Source: Hymenobacter sp. DG25B (lineage in GTDB: Bacteria > Bacteroidota > Bacteroidia > Cytophagales > Hymenobacteraceae). From it: 64,000 nt of DNA. Shown in pieces: positions 8,561 to 17,183 of the stretch. The stretch spans positions 3,782,001 to 3,846,000 of the forward strand of contig NZ_CP010054.1 in NCBI RefSeq assembly GCF_000801315.1, read 5' to 3'. The notes under the pieces were generated by a model. That model did not search any database and was not told the origin of the DNA. It saw only the letters and a list, made by a program, of their open reading frames with translations. Each line of letters starts with the position of its first letter. Position 1 is the stretch's first letter. Position numbers and translations under genes: made by a program.

Positions 8561-9982
8561 TTAGTAATCGGTCGTTTCGGGGGTGAAGTTGGTCCAGCCC
8601 TGCACCCAGTTTTCGGTGCCAAAGGCACCTTTGTAGGTCACTTTATCGAAGAAGCTATCAGCCGCTTTGCCTTCGAAACCAGCACCGGTGAGCAGCGGCG
8701 AGCTGGCCTCGGGCAGGAAGTTGGGCGCCGACAGGTTGAACGTGGCCGGGTTGAGGCCCAGCGTGCTCAGCTCCGCCCCCAGTACCGTGGAATTGCCTTT
8801 CCCGGTTTCCTTAAACCAAGCCGTGAGCTGATCCAGTGTGAAGGCATCGGTGTTGTTTTTGGCCACCAGCGCCGTGGTGGTATTGGCCAGTACTACCCCG
8901 CTCAGAGTGAGGCCACCCGCCTGGGCATTGGCCCAGGTAGGGCCGCCATCCAGGCGCAGCCCTTCCGGATAACCTACCACTACCGTGTTATAGATGCTGG
9001 TAGACGTGTTGCGGCGAAGGTGCATACCCGACTGGTACGCGCCGCTGCCCGACTGCTGGGCGTTGGAAGGCGTGCCTGCCGTAACAAAAGCACTGACGTT
9101 GCTGAACACCGGTGCCGTGAGGGGCATGCCTTCGTTGGCGCCAATGGTGCCGTCGGCCTTGGTGCCGGGGTTGAAGTTATCTGACTCAAAAGCGTTGGAG
9201 CCCGACTGGTCCGCAATCTGCGGGTCGCGCAGGGAAACGGCGTACTGCACCTTGCCGGTGTAGCCAAAGTCGGTATCAAAATCATCATCCCAGCCCCGGT
9301 AAGCCACCAGGTGCTTGGCATTTACGGTGCCGCCGAACCACTCGTAGGAGTCGTCGCCGGAGTAGGAAACCTGAATGTAGTCGAGCTTGGTGCCGGAGCC
9401 CACGCCGTACATAGTCAGGCCGTTGATTTCGCTGTTGGCGGCGGCTGAGAGGGGCACACCGGCAAACTCAATGCGTACATACTGCAGGCTGCCGGAGTTA
9501 TCAGCGGCATCAGAGCCCCCGAACTCGCCCCGAATACCGCCTTCCAGCTTGGTAGACGATGGCTGGTTCATAGGCGCCCGGCCTACCAGTACCACCCCAC
9601 CCCAGTCGCCGTACTTGCGGCTGCCTTTAGCCTGGGCTGAGGTAAACACAATGGGCTTGGCGGCCGTGCCATTGGCAATCAGCTTGGCGCCGCGCTCAAT
9701 AATCAGGGAGCCTTTCGTGTCTTTGTCGCCGAAGATGACCGTGCCCGGCTGAATTTCCAGCGTCACGCCTTCGGTCACATACACAAAGCCTTTCAGCAGG
9801 TACTTCTCCGTAGCCAGCAATGTGCGGCTGGTCTTGATTTCGCCTTCCAGCACCACCCGGCCCTGGGGGTCGCGGGTACCATTGTCTACTACCACCGGAA
9901 TAGGGTCCGGGTTGTCGTCTTTGCAGCTCACCGCTGCCACCGTCATCATAGCTACCAACAGTGCTTTACTCAGCTTTTTCAT
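8561..9982 (-). CDS. Surface lipoprotein with parallel beta-helix, partner of a TonB receptor
   Basis: 473-residue lipoprotein. The signal ends in AAVSC with C20 as the lipidated cysteine, and the next residues are K-D-D, which fits the K-(D/E)2 lipoprotein export signal described in Capnocytophaga and Flavobacterium for display on the cell surface. The mature part is a right-handed beta-helix type protein: GFVYVTEGVTLEIQPGTVI, GSLIIERGAKLIANGTAAKP, WGGVVLVGRAP, LQYVRIEFAG, LDYIQVSYSGDDSYEWFGG and AKHLVAYRGWDDDFDTDFG are rungs rich in aspartate. The gene starts 41 bases after the TonB receptor stop, so the two form an operon. By analogy with SusC/SusD and similar pairs it may capture a ligand for the receptor; the ligand is unknown. 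Relatives are often mislabelled as transporters. Confidence 0.85.
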   Translation of the reverse strand: MKKLSKALLVAMMTVAAVSCKDDNPDPIPVVVDNGTRDPQGRVVLEGEIKTSRTLLATEKYLLKGFVYVTEGVTLEIQPGTVIFGDKDTKGSLIIERGAKLIANGTAAKPIVFTSAQAKGSRKYGDWGGVVLVGRAPMNQPSSTKLEGGIRGEFGGSDAADNSGSLQYVRIEFAGVPLSAAANSEINGLTMYGVGSGTKLDYIQVSYSGDDSYEWFGGTVNAKHLVAYRGWDDDFDTDFGYTGKVQYAVSLRDPQIADQSGSNAFESDNFNPGTKADGTIGANEGMPLTAPVFSNVSAFVTAGTPSNAQQSGSGAYQSGMHLRRNTSTSIYNTVVVGYPEGLRLDGGPTWANAQAGGLTLSGVVLANTTTALVAKNNTDAFTLDQLTAWFKETGKGNSTVLGAELSTLGLNPATFNLSAPNFLPEASSPLLTGAGFEGKAADSFFDKVTYKGAFGTENWVQGWTNFTPETTDY

Positions 9983-10023
9983 AGAAAGAATTATGGGAGT
10001 TGGGTACTGTATGAAGCGTGGAA

Positions 10024-12897
10024 TTAGAACTTGAAGGTGAGGCCCAGGGAGGAGTTAGCGCCGCGGCGGAAGGAGCGCACGGTGGGGTCGCTGTTATCAA
10101 TGCGGGCGTTGGTGTTGAGGTCCTGCACCAGTTTCACGGGCTGGTTGAGCACATCCTGCACGGCGGCACGCAGCTCCAGCTTCTGGCTCAGGCGCTTGGT
10201 CAGCACCAGGTCGATGACGTTGCGCGGGGCCTCATATACGGTAGGGTTGAGCAGGTTGCCCACCGCGAAAATGCGCGGCCCTACCACGTTGTAGAGCAAG
10301 TTCACCTGGGTGCCGGCTTCCGGGTTATCGTAGTAAGCGCCCAGGTTAATGAGGTAAGGTGACTGGTTTTGCAGGGGGCGCTTCTGGTCCTGAATGTCGG
10401 CCACGTTCTCGCGGCTTACTTCCCCGCCCAGGTCGGCGGCCAGTACGGTTTCGCCCAGGTCTACGCGGCTGAAGATGTAGGAGGCGTTGCCGACCAGCGA
10501 GATGCGGCGCAAAAAGCTGGAGTTGGTCAGCTCCGACAGCGACTTACGTACTTCCAGTTCCACACCGTAGTTCTGGGCCGATTTGGAGTTGACGAAGGTG
10601 TTGCTGAGGCCGGAAGGCGTGTACAGCAGGAACGACTCAATGGGGTTGCGGAACTGCTTGTAGAAAGCACCCAGCGAAATCATTTCGCCGGAGGCCGGGT
10701 AGTATTCCCAGCGCGCATCCAGGTTCTGAATGTTGGCCGTTTTGAGCGTGTAGTTGCCCACCACGTTCGAGTTCAGGTTGAAATCATAGAAGCTGAACGG
10801 CGCCAGTTCCCGGAACTCGGGCCGGTTGATGGTAGAGGCGTAGGCGGCCCGCACCAGGGCCTTGTCGGAAATGGTGTAGGTCATGTTCAGGGAGGGCAGC
10901 GGGCTGAGCACGCTGGTACCGCCCTGGGTGGGGGTGCCGTCCAGGCGGCGGCTGTTCACCTTAATGTCGTTGTACTCGGCGCGCAGGCCTATCGTGCCCG
11001 TAAAGCGGGGGCCCACCGGTACCATCAGGCTGGCGTAGCCGGCCACCAGCGTGTTGCTGGCATCGTAGCGGCCGTTGGGCTCGGTACCTTCCTCATACGT
11101 GAACTTGCCTTCGGTGCCCGTTACGTTTTCCGGCGCAAACACCTGGTCCAGCGGGAGGTAACGCACGCCGCTGGTATTGCCCACGCCCTGGTAGCCGAAG
11201 AAGCGGGAAGCAAAATTCCGGTCTTTGCGCTCGGCATACACGCCGGCCTTCAGCTTCATGCCGCGCTCCTCCCCCGATACCGAGGAAGAATCTTTCTGGC
11301 CCAGCTGATGCGTGAGGTTGGCCGCCACCGTTTCTACGCGCTCCGTCAGCTCCGAGAAGAAGCGGCCGGCATCGGTGGGGTTGGGGTCCGAGGGCAGGGC
11401 CACGCCGAACTCGGCAGGTACGCCTTCAGAGCCAGGGGTTACGTGGGGGCGGATGTAGCGCACCCGGCGCCAGTCGGGCTCGGTGCGGCGAATGATGGAG
11501 AAGCCGCTCTGCCAGTCGATGTTGGTTTTGTCGTTGGCCAGCTCGTGCTTGCCCAGCAGCTGGCCCGAGTACAGGCTGCGGCTCTCAAAGCGCTGCGAGT
11601 AGGCCCGCACGTCACTATCTGAGGAAGTAATATCCTGGCCTTCACGGGTAACGCTTTCCGAGAAACCCATTTGGTTGAACAGGTTCTTGAACTCGAAGGA
11701 AGTACGCGGGTTTACGCGCAGCCAGAAGTTCTGTACCAAACCCAGGCGGGCGTTGCTGCTGTAGGTGCGGTCATTATACTGCTGGCCCACTTTCTGGCCT
11801 TCGTAGAAGGACAGGTCGATATCAGAGTACTGATTGGTGTTGCTGTAGCTCAGGCTGGTCATGGTGCCGGCTTCTTTCTCGCCCAAGGCAAAGCGGCGGC
11901 CCATATTAAAGCCCAGACGGAAATCGGGCAGGGCTTTCTTGGTTTGCAGGCCCCAGCGGTTGGGCATCTGGTTGGCGTAGGCGGCGGCGCGCTCCGCCGT
12001 GAAGGGCGGCACGTGCAGCTGCACCGGGTAGTTGCCGGGCAGGTCGCGCTTGCCGTCATCAAAACCCAGGAAATCGAGCTTGCCGCCCTGGGCCTGCTGC
12101 ACCTGCTGAAAGGTGGTATTGGCGCGGTAGCCACCGCCAATGCTCAGGTTAGTGAAGTTTTCCTGGGGCGCGCGCTTGGTATAGAGCTTTATAACGCCGC
12201 CCGCAAACTCGCCGGGCAGCTCCGCCGAGCCGGATTTGTAAATCATCATCCGGTCAATGGCGCTGCTCGGAATCATATCGAAGGAGAAAGCACGGCTGTC
12301 TACTTCGGTGCTGGGCGTCAGGATATCATTCAGCAGCACGGAGTTATAGCGTTGCGTGAGGCCACGCACCAGCACAAAGCGGTTGTCCTGAATAGAAACG
12401 CCGGGCACGCGGCGGGCAATCTGGGCCGCGTCGCGGTCCTGCGACTTCACTATCTGCTCAGAAGAAACGCCCACTGCTACCAGTTGGGCGTTCTTTACTT
12501 CCGTAATAACGGCTACTTCCGTGTTGGTAATGCGCTGCCCGGTTACCACCACATCGGCTAGCTGGTGGGCTGATTCCGCGAGACCGGTATTCACCACCAG
12601 CACCTTACCGCCTTCCACCGTTAGGTTAGGAATGGATTTGGTTTGATAGGAGATGTAGGAAATAACGAGTGTTTGCGGCCCGGCCGGTACTTTAGCCAGC
12701 GTAAAGTGGCCATCCAGGTCGGTAGAAGCGCCAATGGTAGTACCCTGCACGCCTACACTGGCCCCAATGATGGCCTCCTGCGTTTTTTCGTCTTTCACGA
12801 CCCCGGTAATCGTACCAGTCTGAGCCGCGGCTTCCAGGCTGCTGAAGCTGAACAGCAACAGCGCCAGGGTGATGATTCGGGTTAGATGTGTGGCCAT
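10024..12897 (-). CDS. TonB-dependent outer-membrane receptor with CarboxypepD_reg-like domain
   Basis: 957-residue outer-membrane receptor for energised uptake. Order of parts: signal peptide (1-26), CarboxypepD_reg-like beta-sandwich (about 28-108, TGTITGVVKDEKTQEAIIGA), plug domain (about 125-240, with VPGVSIQDNRFVLVRGLTQ, RAFSFDMIPSSAIDR and GEFAGGVIKLYT), then a 22-strand barrel to the terminal phenylalanine (SSLGLTFKF). The second half holds the barrel motif YASTINRPEFRELAPFSFYDF seen in this receptor class. No SusD homologue is nearby; instead the next gene encodes a beta-helix lipoprotein. The substrate cannot be read from the sequence. No good TAnnTTTG box was found in the 120 bases upstream. 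Confidence 0.95.
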   Translation of the reverse strand: MATHLTRIITLALLLFSFSSLEAAAQTGTITGVVKDEKTQEAIIGASVGVQGTTIGASTDLDGHFTLAKVPAGPQTLVISYISYQTKSIPNLTVEGGKVLVVNTGLAESAHQLADVVVTGQRITNTEVAVITEVKNAQLVAVGVSSEQIVKSQDRDAAQIARRVPGVSIQDNRFVLVRGLTQRYNSVLLNDILTPSTEVDSRAFSFDMIPSSAIDRMMIYKSGSAELPGEFAGGVIKLYTKRAPQENFTNLSIGGGYRANTTFQQVQQAQGGKLDFLGFDDGKRDLPGNYPVQLHVPPFTAERAAAYANQMPNRWGLQTKKALPDFRLGFNMGRRFALGEKEAGTMTSLSYSNTNQYSDIDLSFYEGQKVGQQYNDRTYSSNARLGLVQNFWLRVNPRTSFEFKNLFNQMGFSESVTREGQDITSSDSDVRAYSQRFESRSLYSGQLLGKHELANDKTNIDWQSGFSIIRRTEPDWRRVRYIRPHVTPGSEGVPAEFGVALPSDPNPTDAGRFFSELTERVETVAANLTHQLGQKDSSSVSGEERGMKLKAGVYAERKDRNFASRFFGYQGVGNTSGVRYLPLDQVFAPENVTGTEGKFTYEEGTEPNGRYDASNTLVAGYASLMVPVGPRFTGTIGLRAEYNDIKVNSRRLDGTPTQGGTSVLSPLPSLNMTYTISDKALVRAAYASTINRPEFRELAPFSFYDFNLNSNVVGNYTLKTANIQNLDARWEYYPASGEMISLGAFYKQFRNPIESFLLYTPSGLSNTFVNSKSAQNYGVELEVRKSLSELTNSSFLRRISLVGNASYIFSRVDLGETVLAADLGGEVSRENVADIQDQKRPLQNQSPYLINLGAYYDNPEAGTQVNLLYNVVGPRIFAVGNLLNPTVYEAPRNVIDLVLTKRLSQKLELRAAVQDVLNQPVKLVQDLNTNARIDNSDPTVRSFRRGANSSLGLTFKF

Positions 12898-13013
12898 GTC
12901 AGTGATTTATGCCACAAAGCTCCTCTCCTAGTGTTACATCAATCGGACCTAATTATTACCAAATCGTTACCTAACAGTGCCTTGGGCCATACGGAAGCAC
13001 CCGCCTAAATCCG

Positions 13014-13021
13014 TAGCTTGC
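13014..13021 (+). promoter_or_regulatory. Probable -7 box just before the glycosyltransferase start
   Basis: TAGCTTGC is one base off TAnnTTTG and ends 5 bases before the GTG at 13027. If used, transcription would begin almost at the start codon (leaderless mRNA), which supports GTG 13027 over the overlapping TTG at 13018. Confidence 0.3.
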
Positions 13022-13026
13022 AAACC

Positions 13027-14235
13027 GTGAGCAAACTGCGCATACTGATGCTGCCCAAGTGGTACCCCAACCGCTACGACGACCAGGATGGGGACTTCGT
13101 GGCCCGTCATATCCAGGCCATTGCGCAGGCAGATGCGGCCCTGCAAACGGCCGTAGTATTTGCCGCCGTAGCCCGTGCCCCTGTCCCTAAGCTGATAGAA
13201 CTGGAGGCGGACCTAAGCGGCCTCACGCCTACCTGGCGCTACTACTACCGCTCCCGGCTTACCGGCCTGCCCTGGCTGGATAAGCCCTTGAAATTACTGC
13301 TGTGGCTGGTGTGTATGGCCCGCGGCCTGCGGGCCGTGCGCCAACACTGGGGCGGCAAGCTGCCCAATCTGGTGCACGCCCATATTCTGTTTCGGACGGG
13401 TATGCTGGCGCTGTGGCTGAAGTGGCGGCACGGCCTACCTTATCTGATTACGGAACACTGGACGATTTTTCAGCCGGCAAACGCCTGGCGCCTGGGGTGG
13501 CTGCGGCGTAAGTTGGCCGGGGTGCTGGTGCGGCAGGCAGCGGCGTACACGCCTGTTTCGGATGATCTGCGGCAGGCACTGGCCCGCTTCGGGGGCATAA
13601 ACCCACACACCGTTATCATCCCTAATGTGGTAGATACAGCGCTGTTTCACCCACCTTCTATGCCCGGGCAGCGGCACGGCCTGCTGCATGTGGCCGCGTT
13701 TAATGAGCCGGCCAAAAACCTGAGCGGCACCTTGCGCACAGTAGCCCGGCTGCGCTCGGCCTATCCGGCCCTGAAGCTGCATCTGCGAATAGCAGGCTAT
13801 GGTGCCGCGGAGGCACAGATGCACCAGCTGGCCGGCTCGCTGGGTTTGCTGGACGATGGCACGGTGGAGTTCCTGGGCAAGCTGCCACCCGCTCAGGTAG
13901 CAGCTGAAATGCGGCAGGCGCAGGCTCTGGTGCTGTTTTCCAATTATGAGAATTTACCCTGCGTACTGATTGAGGCCCAGGCCAGCGGCTTACCCGCCGT
14001 AGCCACCAGGGTGAATGGCGTACCGGAGCTGCTGCCGGATGATGGCTCCCGCGGCCTGCTGGTGCCACCCAGGGATGAACAGGCCCTGGCCCAGGCCCTG
14101 CTGGCAGTACTGCAGGCCCCACCCGGCCGCTTTGATTCCGCCACCCTCCGCGCCGAGGCAGTAGCTCGCTTCAGCTACCCGGCCGTAGGTGCCGCTTTTT
14201 TAGAAGTGTATCAGCAGATTGTCGCCCACAAGTAG
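13027..14235 (+). CDS. Glycosyltransferase family 4 protein
   Basis: About 402-residue GT-B glycosyltransferase that transfers a sugar from a nucleotide donor, probably in exopolysaccharide or lipid-linked glycan synthesis on the cytoplasmic face. The N-terminal domain starts KLRILMLPKWYPNRYDDQDG and contains LVHAHILFRTGMLAL and LITEHWTIF; the C-terminal domain starts with HVAAFNEPAKNLSGTLRTVARL and has the donor-binding signature SNYENLPCVLIEAQASGLPAVAT with the EX7E-like E...E spacing, then NGVPELLPDDGSRGLLVPP. I chose the GTG at 13027 because a promoter-like TAGCTTGC overlaps the alternative TTG at 13018. The flippase gene starts 15 bases after the stop, so both form one unit. Confidence 0.9.
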   Translation: MSKLRILMLPKWYPNRYDDQDGDFVARHIQAIAQADAALQTAVVFAAVARAPVPKLIELEADLSGLTPTWRYYYRSRLTGLPWLDKPLKLLLWLVCMARGLRAVRQHWGGKLPNLVHAHILFRTGMLALWLKWRHGLPYLITEHWTIFQPANAWRLGWLRRKLAGVLVRQAAAYTPVSDDLRQALARFGGINPHTVIIPNVVDTALFHPPSMPGQRHGLLHVAAFNEPAKNLSGTLRTVARLRSAYPALKLHLRIAGYGAAEAQMHQLAGSLGLLDDGTVEFLGKLPPAQVAAEMRQAQALVLFSNYENLPCVLIEAQASGLPAVATRVNGVPELLPDDGSRGLLVPPRDEQALAQALLAVLQAPPGRFDSATLRAEAVARFSYPAVGAAFLEVYQQIVAHK

Positions 14236-14250
14236 CCCGCTTCAGTTTCT

Positions 14251-15543
14251 ATGCTGCGCCGTATTCTCCACAACTTTGCTACCCGCCTGCTCACTGCCCT
14301 GCTCAGCTTTGGGGTGGTGTGGCTCACGGCGCGGTATCTGGGAGCGGCCGGGCGGGGGCACATCAGCCTGTTCCTGACGGATTGCGCGGCGCTGCTGCTC
14401 TTTATTGGGCTGCTGGGCGGCTCTTCGCTGATTTATCTGGCGCCGCGCCGCAACATCTGGCATTTGCTCCTGCCAGCCTACTGCTGGGCCTTGCTGGTGT
14501 GCGCGGCCGGCACGGCGGCGGTAGCTTTGCTGCGGTCTGTGTCGGCCGAGTATCTGCTGCATTTATGGGCCCTTTCTTTGTTGCAGGCCTTTCTTTCCGT
14601 TAACACGCTGCTGCTGCTGGGCCGCCGGCGTGATACACCCTATAATCTGCTCAGCGTACTGCCGGTACTGCTGTTAGCCAGCACGCTGCTGCTAAATTTT
14701 GCTCTGCTTCGGCAGCGCGAGCTGTCCGTCTATTTTCAGGTTTGTTACCTGGCGTATGGGCTGCCCTTGCTGCTCAGCTTTGGCTGGCTGGCGGGCTTGC
14801 CTAGGCCGTCGGAGGTGACGTCAGCCCTCCGTGGCACCATGCGGGAACTGGCCCGCCACAGTCGCGAAGCTCATCTTTCCAACATTCTCACCTTTATTAA
14901 CTACCGCCTCAGCTACTATTTTGTAGCGCACTTCGCCGATGCCCGCGCCGTGGGTATTCTTTCCGTAGGAGTAGCCCTGGCCGAGGCCATCTGGATGATT
15001 CCGCGCAGCACCGCACTTATGCAGTATACTGAGCTGGTGCGGGCTGATGACAAGCGGGCGCAGGTGGCTAGGGCCATGCGCCTCACCCGCCTTACCCTTT
15101 TCCTGACCGTGGCCGCCGTGGTGGTGCTGTGTGCTTTGCCGCCGCAGCTTCTTTCTCTGGTGTTTGGACTGGAGTTTGCCACCGCCCGCCCCGTTATTCT
15201 GCTGCTGGCCCCGGGCGTGGTGGCCATTGCCCTCAGCCAGATTTGCAGCACTTATTTTACGGCCGTTACCCACTACCGCGTCAATAACCTGGCTACCCTG
15301 CTGGGCGTGGTGGTCACGCTGGTAGGCTGTGTAACGGTGGTGCCGGCCTGGGGCATTCGAGGTGCCGCGCTGGTCATGACTGTTTCCTACAGCTGCTCGG
15401 CGCTGTATCTGGTGCGCGCTTTCCTGCGAGCCACCGGTATCCGGTTGCTGGATTTACTACCGCGGCGCGAAGACGCCACCTACGCCTGGCAGCTGCTTCG
15501 CCTGGCTCAACCGCTTGCCACTGCCACAGAAGACGCCGCTTAA
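14251..15543 (+). CDS. Lipopolysaccharide/oligosaccharide flippase (MOP superfamily)
   Basis: 430-residue polytopic membrane protein of the polysaccharide biosynthesis/MATE-like (Wzx) type with about 12 hydrophobic segments. The opening RILHNFATRLLTALLSFGVVWLTARYLGAAGRG is typical: lipid-linked sugar flippases begin with such a helix and the YLG..GRG loop. Later HLSNILTFINYRLSYYFVAHF and VGILSVGVALAEAIWMIP match helices 7-8 of the family. It follows the glycosyltransferase gene by 15 bases and probably moves a glycan that this enzyme helps to build. Its TAA stop overlaps by four bases the stop of the convergent moxR gene (TTAA at 15540-15543). Substrate unknown. Confidence 0.88.
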   Translation: MLRRILHNFATRLLTALLSFGVVWLTARYLGAAGRGHISLFLTDCAALLLFIGLLGGSSLIYLAPRRNIWHLLLPAYCWALLVCAAGTAAVALLRSVSAEYLLHLWALSLLQAFLSVNTLLLLGRRRDTPYNLLSVLPVLLLASTLLLNFALLRQRELSVYFQVCYLAYGLPLLLSFGWLAGLPRPSEVTSALRGTMRELARHSREAHLSNILTFINYRLSYYFVAHFADARAVGILSVGVALAEAIWMIPRSTALMQYTELVRADDKRAQVARAMRLTRLTLFLTVAAVVVLCALPPQLLSLVFGLEFATARPVILLLAPGVVAIALSQICSTYFTAVTHYRVNNLATLLGVVVTLVGCVTVVPAWGIRGAALVMTVSYSCSALYLVRAFLRATGIRLLDLLPRREDATYAWQLLRLAQPLATATEDAA

Positions 15544-16499
15544 CTGATAGGCACCTTGCGCAAAATAGCCTCAATCAGATCCGCCGTGCGAATACCGTCG
15601 GCCTCGGCTTCATAGTTCAGCAGAATGCGGTGGTTCAGCACGTCGGAGGCTACTTCCTTGATATCTTCCGGCAGCACGTAGTCGCGCTGGTCGAGGAAGG
15701 CCACGGCTTTGGCGGCGCGGTGTAGAGCAATGCTGGCCCGCGGGCTTACGCCAAACTGCACATACTGGGCAAACTCGGCCAGATCGTACTCGGCGGGCTT
15801 GCGCGTAGCAAACACCAGCTCAATAATGTACTTCTCCAGCGTTTCGGAAATCTGCACCTGGTTGATGAGGCTGCGAATGGCAAATATATCCTCCTTGTGC
15901 AGCACCGGGCTTACCTCGCCTACATAAGAAAGGTTGGCCATGCGGCGCATCACCTCCAGCTCATCGGCCTTTTTCAGATAGTCCACATACACCTTCATCA
16001 TGAAGCGGTCTACCTGGGCCTCGGGCAGCGGGTAGGTCCCCTCCTGCTCCACCGGGTTTTGGGTGGCCAGCACCAGAAACGGCAGATCCAGCTGGTAGGT
16101 GGTTTCGCCAATGGTCACCTGCTTTTCCTGCATGGCCTCCAACAGGGCGCTCTGCACCTTAGCCGGCGAGCGGTTAATTTCATCGGCCAGCACCAGGTTG
16201 GCGAAAATCGGCCCCTTCTTTACTTCAAATATCGATTGGCTCTGGTTATAAATCATGGTGCCTACCAGGTCAGAAGGCAGCAAATCCGGCGTGAACTGCA
16301 CGCGCTGAAACGGCAGGTGCAGCACCTTGGAAAGCGTACTAATGGTAAGCGTTTTGGCTAGGCCCGGCACGCCTTCCAAGAGAATATGCCCACCCGTAAA
16401 CAAGCCAATCAGCAGCCGATTGACCATGTACTGCTGGCCTACCACGACCTTGCCTACTTCCGTAAATACCTGGCGGATTTTGTCGCGGTAGTCGTCCAT
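15540..16499 (-). CDS. MoxR-family AAA+ ATPase
   Basis: 319-residue MoxR ATPase, a chaperone-like AAA+ protein usually working with von Willebrand factor A proteins. Walker A is GVPGLAKT (residues 43-50), Walker B LVLADEINRSPAKVQ, sensor 1 region VLATQNPVEQEGTYPLPEAQVDRF, and the C-terminal lid contains GVSPRASIALHRAAKA. The frame is open to 16571, but the upstream part (LSFTFLSALYCNC) is not MoxR-like, so the start is placed at ATG 16499 (MDDYRDKIRQVF). TATATTGC, close to TAnnTTTG, lies at plus 16506-16513, only seven bases before this ATG. The usual partner genes (DUF58, VWA proteins) are not adjacent. Confidence 0.93.
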   Translation of the reverse strand: MDDYRDKIRQVFTEVGKVVVGQQYMVNRLLIGLFTGGHILLEGVPGLAKTLTISTLSKVLHLPFQRVQFTPDLLPSDLVGTMIYNQSQSIFEVKKGPIFANLVLADEINRSPAKVQSALLEAMQEKQVTIGETTYQLDLPFLVLATQNPVEQEGTYPLPEAQVDRFMMKVYVDYLKKADELEVMRRMANLSYVGEVSPVLHKEDIFAIRSLINQVQISETLEKYIIELVFATRKPAEYDLAEFAQYVQFGVSPRASIALHRAAKAVAFLDQRDYVLPEDIKEVASDVLNHRILLNYEAEADGIRTADLIEAILRKVPIS

Positions 16500-16692
16500 G
16501 CAGTTGCAATATAAAGCAGATAGAAAAGTAAAAGAGAGACAACCGCTCTGGTTGAACACTAGCTGTACCAACCGGTTTTCTCAAAAATAGAGATTCAGCC
16601 AGATTTGCGGTGGTTTTTTCCTCAGCCTATGCCGCGGGCAGCAAATCAGCCTTGGAGCTAGGGTGCTTACAGTAATACATCATACACTCAAC

Positions 16693-16728
16693 AAAAAGGC
16701 CCCAAGCATTGCGCTTGAGGCCTTTTTT
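16693..16728 (-). terminator. Terminator after tRNA-Leu
   Basis: A hairpin of AAAAAGGCCCCAAGC with its inverted copy at 16714-16728 (one mismatch) ends in a T-run on the minus strand, two bases beyond the tRNA-Leu 3' end. Confidence 0.85.
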
Positions 16729-16729
16729 G

Positions 16730-16813
16730 TACCAGAGACGGGAATCGAACCCGTACGCTCGTGAAAGCAAGGGATTTTAAGTCCCTCGTGTCTACCAGTT
16801 CCACCACTCCGGC
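16730..16813 (-). tRNA. tRNA-Leu (anticodon UAA)
   Basis: 84-base class II tRNA. The minus strand begins GCCGGAGTGGTGGAACTGG, the anticodon arm is AGGGA-CTTAAAA-TCCCT (anticodon TAA), a variable arm follows, and the T arm has GGTTCGATTCC. The acceptor 3' strand is CTCTGGT with discriminator A; two pairs are G-U. CCA is not encoded. It lies 62 bases downstream of tRNA-Gly on the same strand, and each gene has its own terminator hairpin. Confidence 0.95.
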
Positions 16814-16840
16814 AGCCGTGCAGCAAACATGCACAAAAAT

Positions 16841-16874
16841 AAAAAAGGACGCTGCGCGGGCAACGTCCTTTTTT
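16841..16874 (-). terminator. Terminator-like hairpin between tRNA-Gly and tRNA-Leu
   Basis: AAAAAAGGACG (16841-16851) is perfectly inverted at 16864-16874, ending in a T-run on the minus strand directly after tRNA-Gly. Either it ends tRNA-Gly alone or some transcripts read through to tRNA-Leu, for which no separate promoter is visible in the 62-base gap. Confidence 0.75.
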
Positions 16875-16875
16875 G

Positions 16876-16948
16876 AGCGGGAGACGAGGTTCGAACTCGC
16901 GACCTCGACCTTGGCAAGGTCGCGCTCTACCAACTGAGCTACTCTCGC
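16876..16948 (-). tRNA. tRNA-Gly (anticodon GCC)
   Basis: 73-base tRNA. The minus strand begins GCGAGAGTAGCTCAGTTGG; the anticodon arm is GACCT-TGCC-AAGGTC with anticodon GCC; the T arm holds GAGTTCGAACCTC. The acceptor stem pairs GCGAGAG with CTCCCGC, leaving an A-C mismatch at position 4:69. The discriminator base is T and CCA is not encoded. Confidence 0.95.
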
Positions 16949-16982
16949 TTGAGGTTTGCCACCGTAGTGGCGTTTGGTGTGA

Positions 16983-17012
16983 CAAAGGTACTAGGAGATT
17001 CTCTTTTGTCAA
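16983..17012 (-). promoter_or_regulatory. Promoter of the tRNA-Gly/tRNA-Leu unit
   Basis: On the minus strand TTG (plus 17010-17012) is followed after exactly 19 bases by TACCTTTG (plus 16983-16990). This is the best -33/-7 pair of the Bacteroidota type in the window. The tRNA-Gly 5' end is 35 bases further downstream. Confidence 0.75.
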
Positions 17013-17183
17013 GCCTTTGAACCTAAAATTTCTCGTTTTGCCTCTTAAAAAAGTGCTTCTATCTCATTTTCAGACACTTTTTTTCTTCTTCTTTCTGAAT
17101 TTGGATCAAGCACAAACCGCAATATGGCTCCTCAAAATCGGTGTCGGGGCTCGTTCTTTCAGGAACGGAGCGCAGCTCAAAAA

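Noticed and set aside
10369..12561. Open frames opposite the TonB receptor
   Set aside because: Same antisense effect; the receptor on the other strand has complete domains.
13018..13026. TTG 13018 as start of the glycosyltransferase
   Set aside because: It overlaps a promoter-like TAGCTTGC box, and GTG 13027 gives the usual N-terminus.
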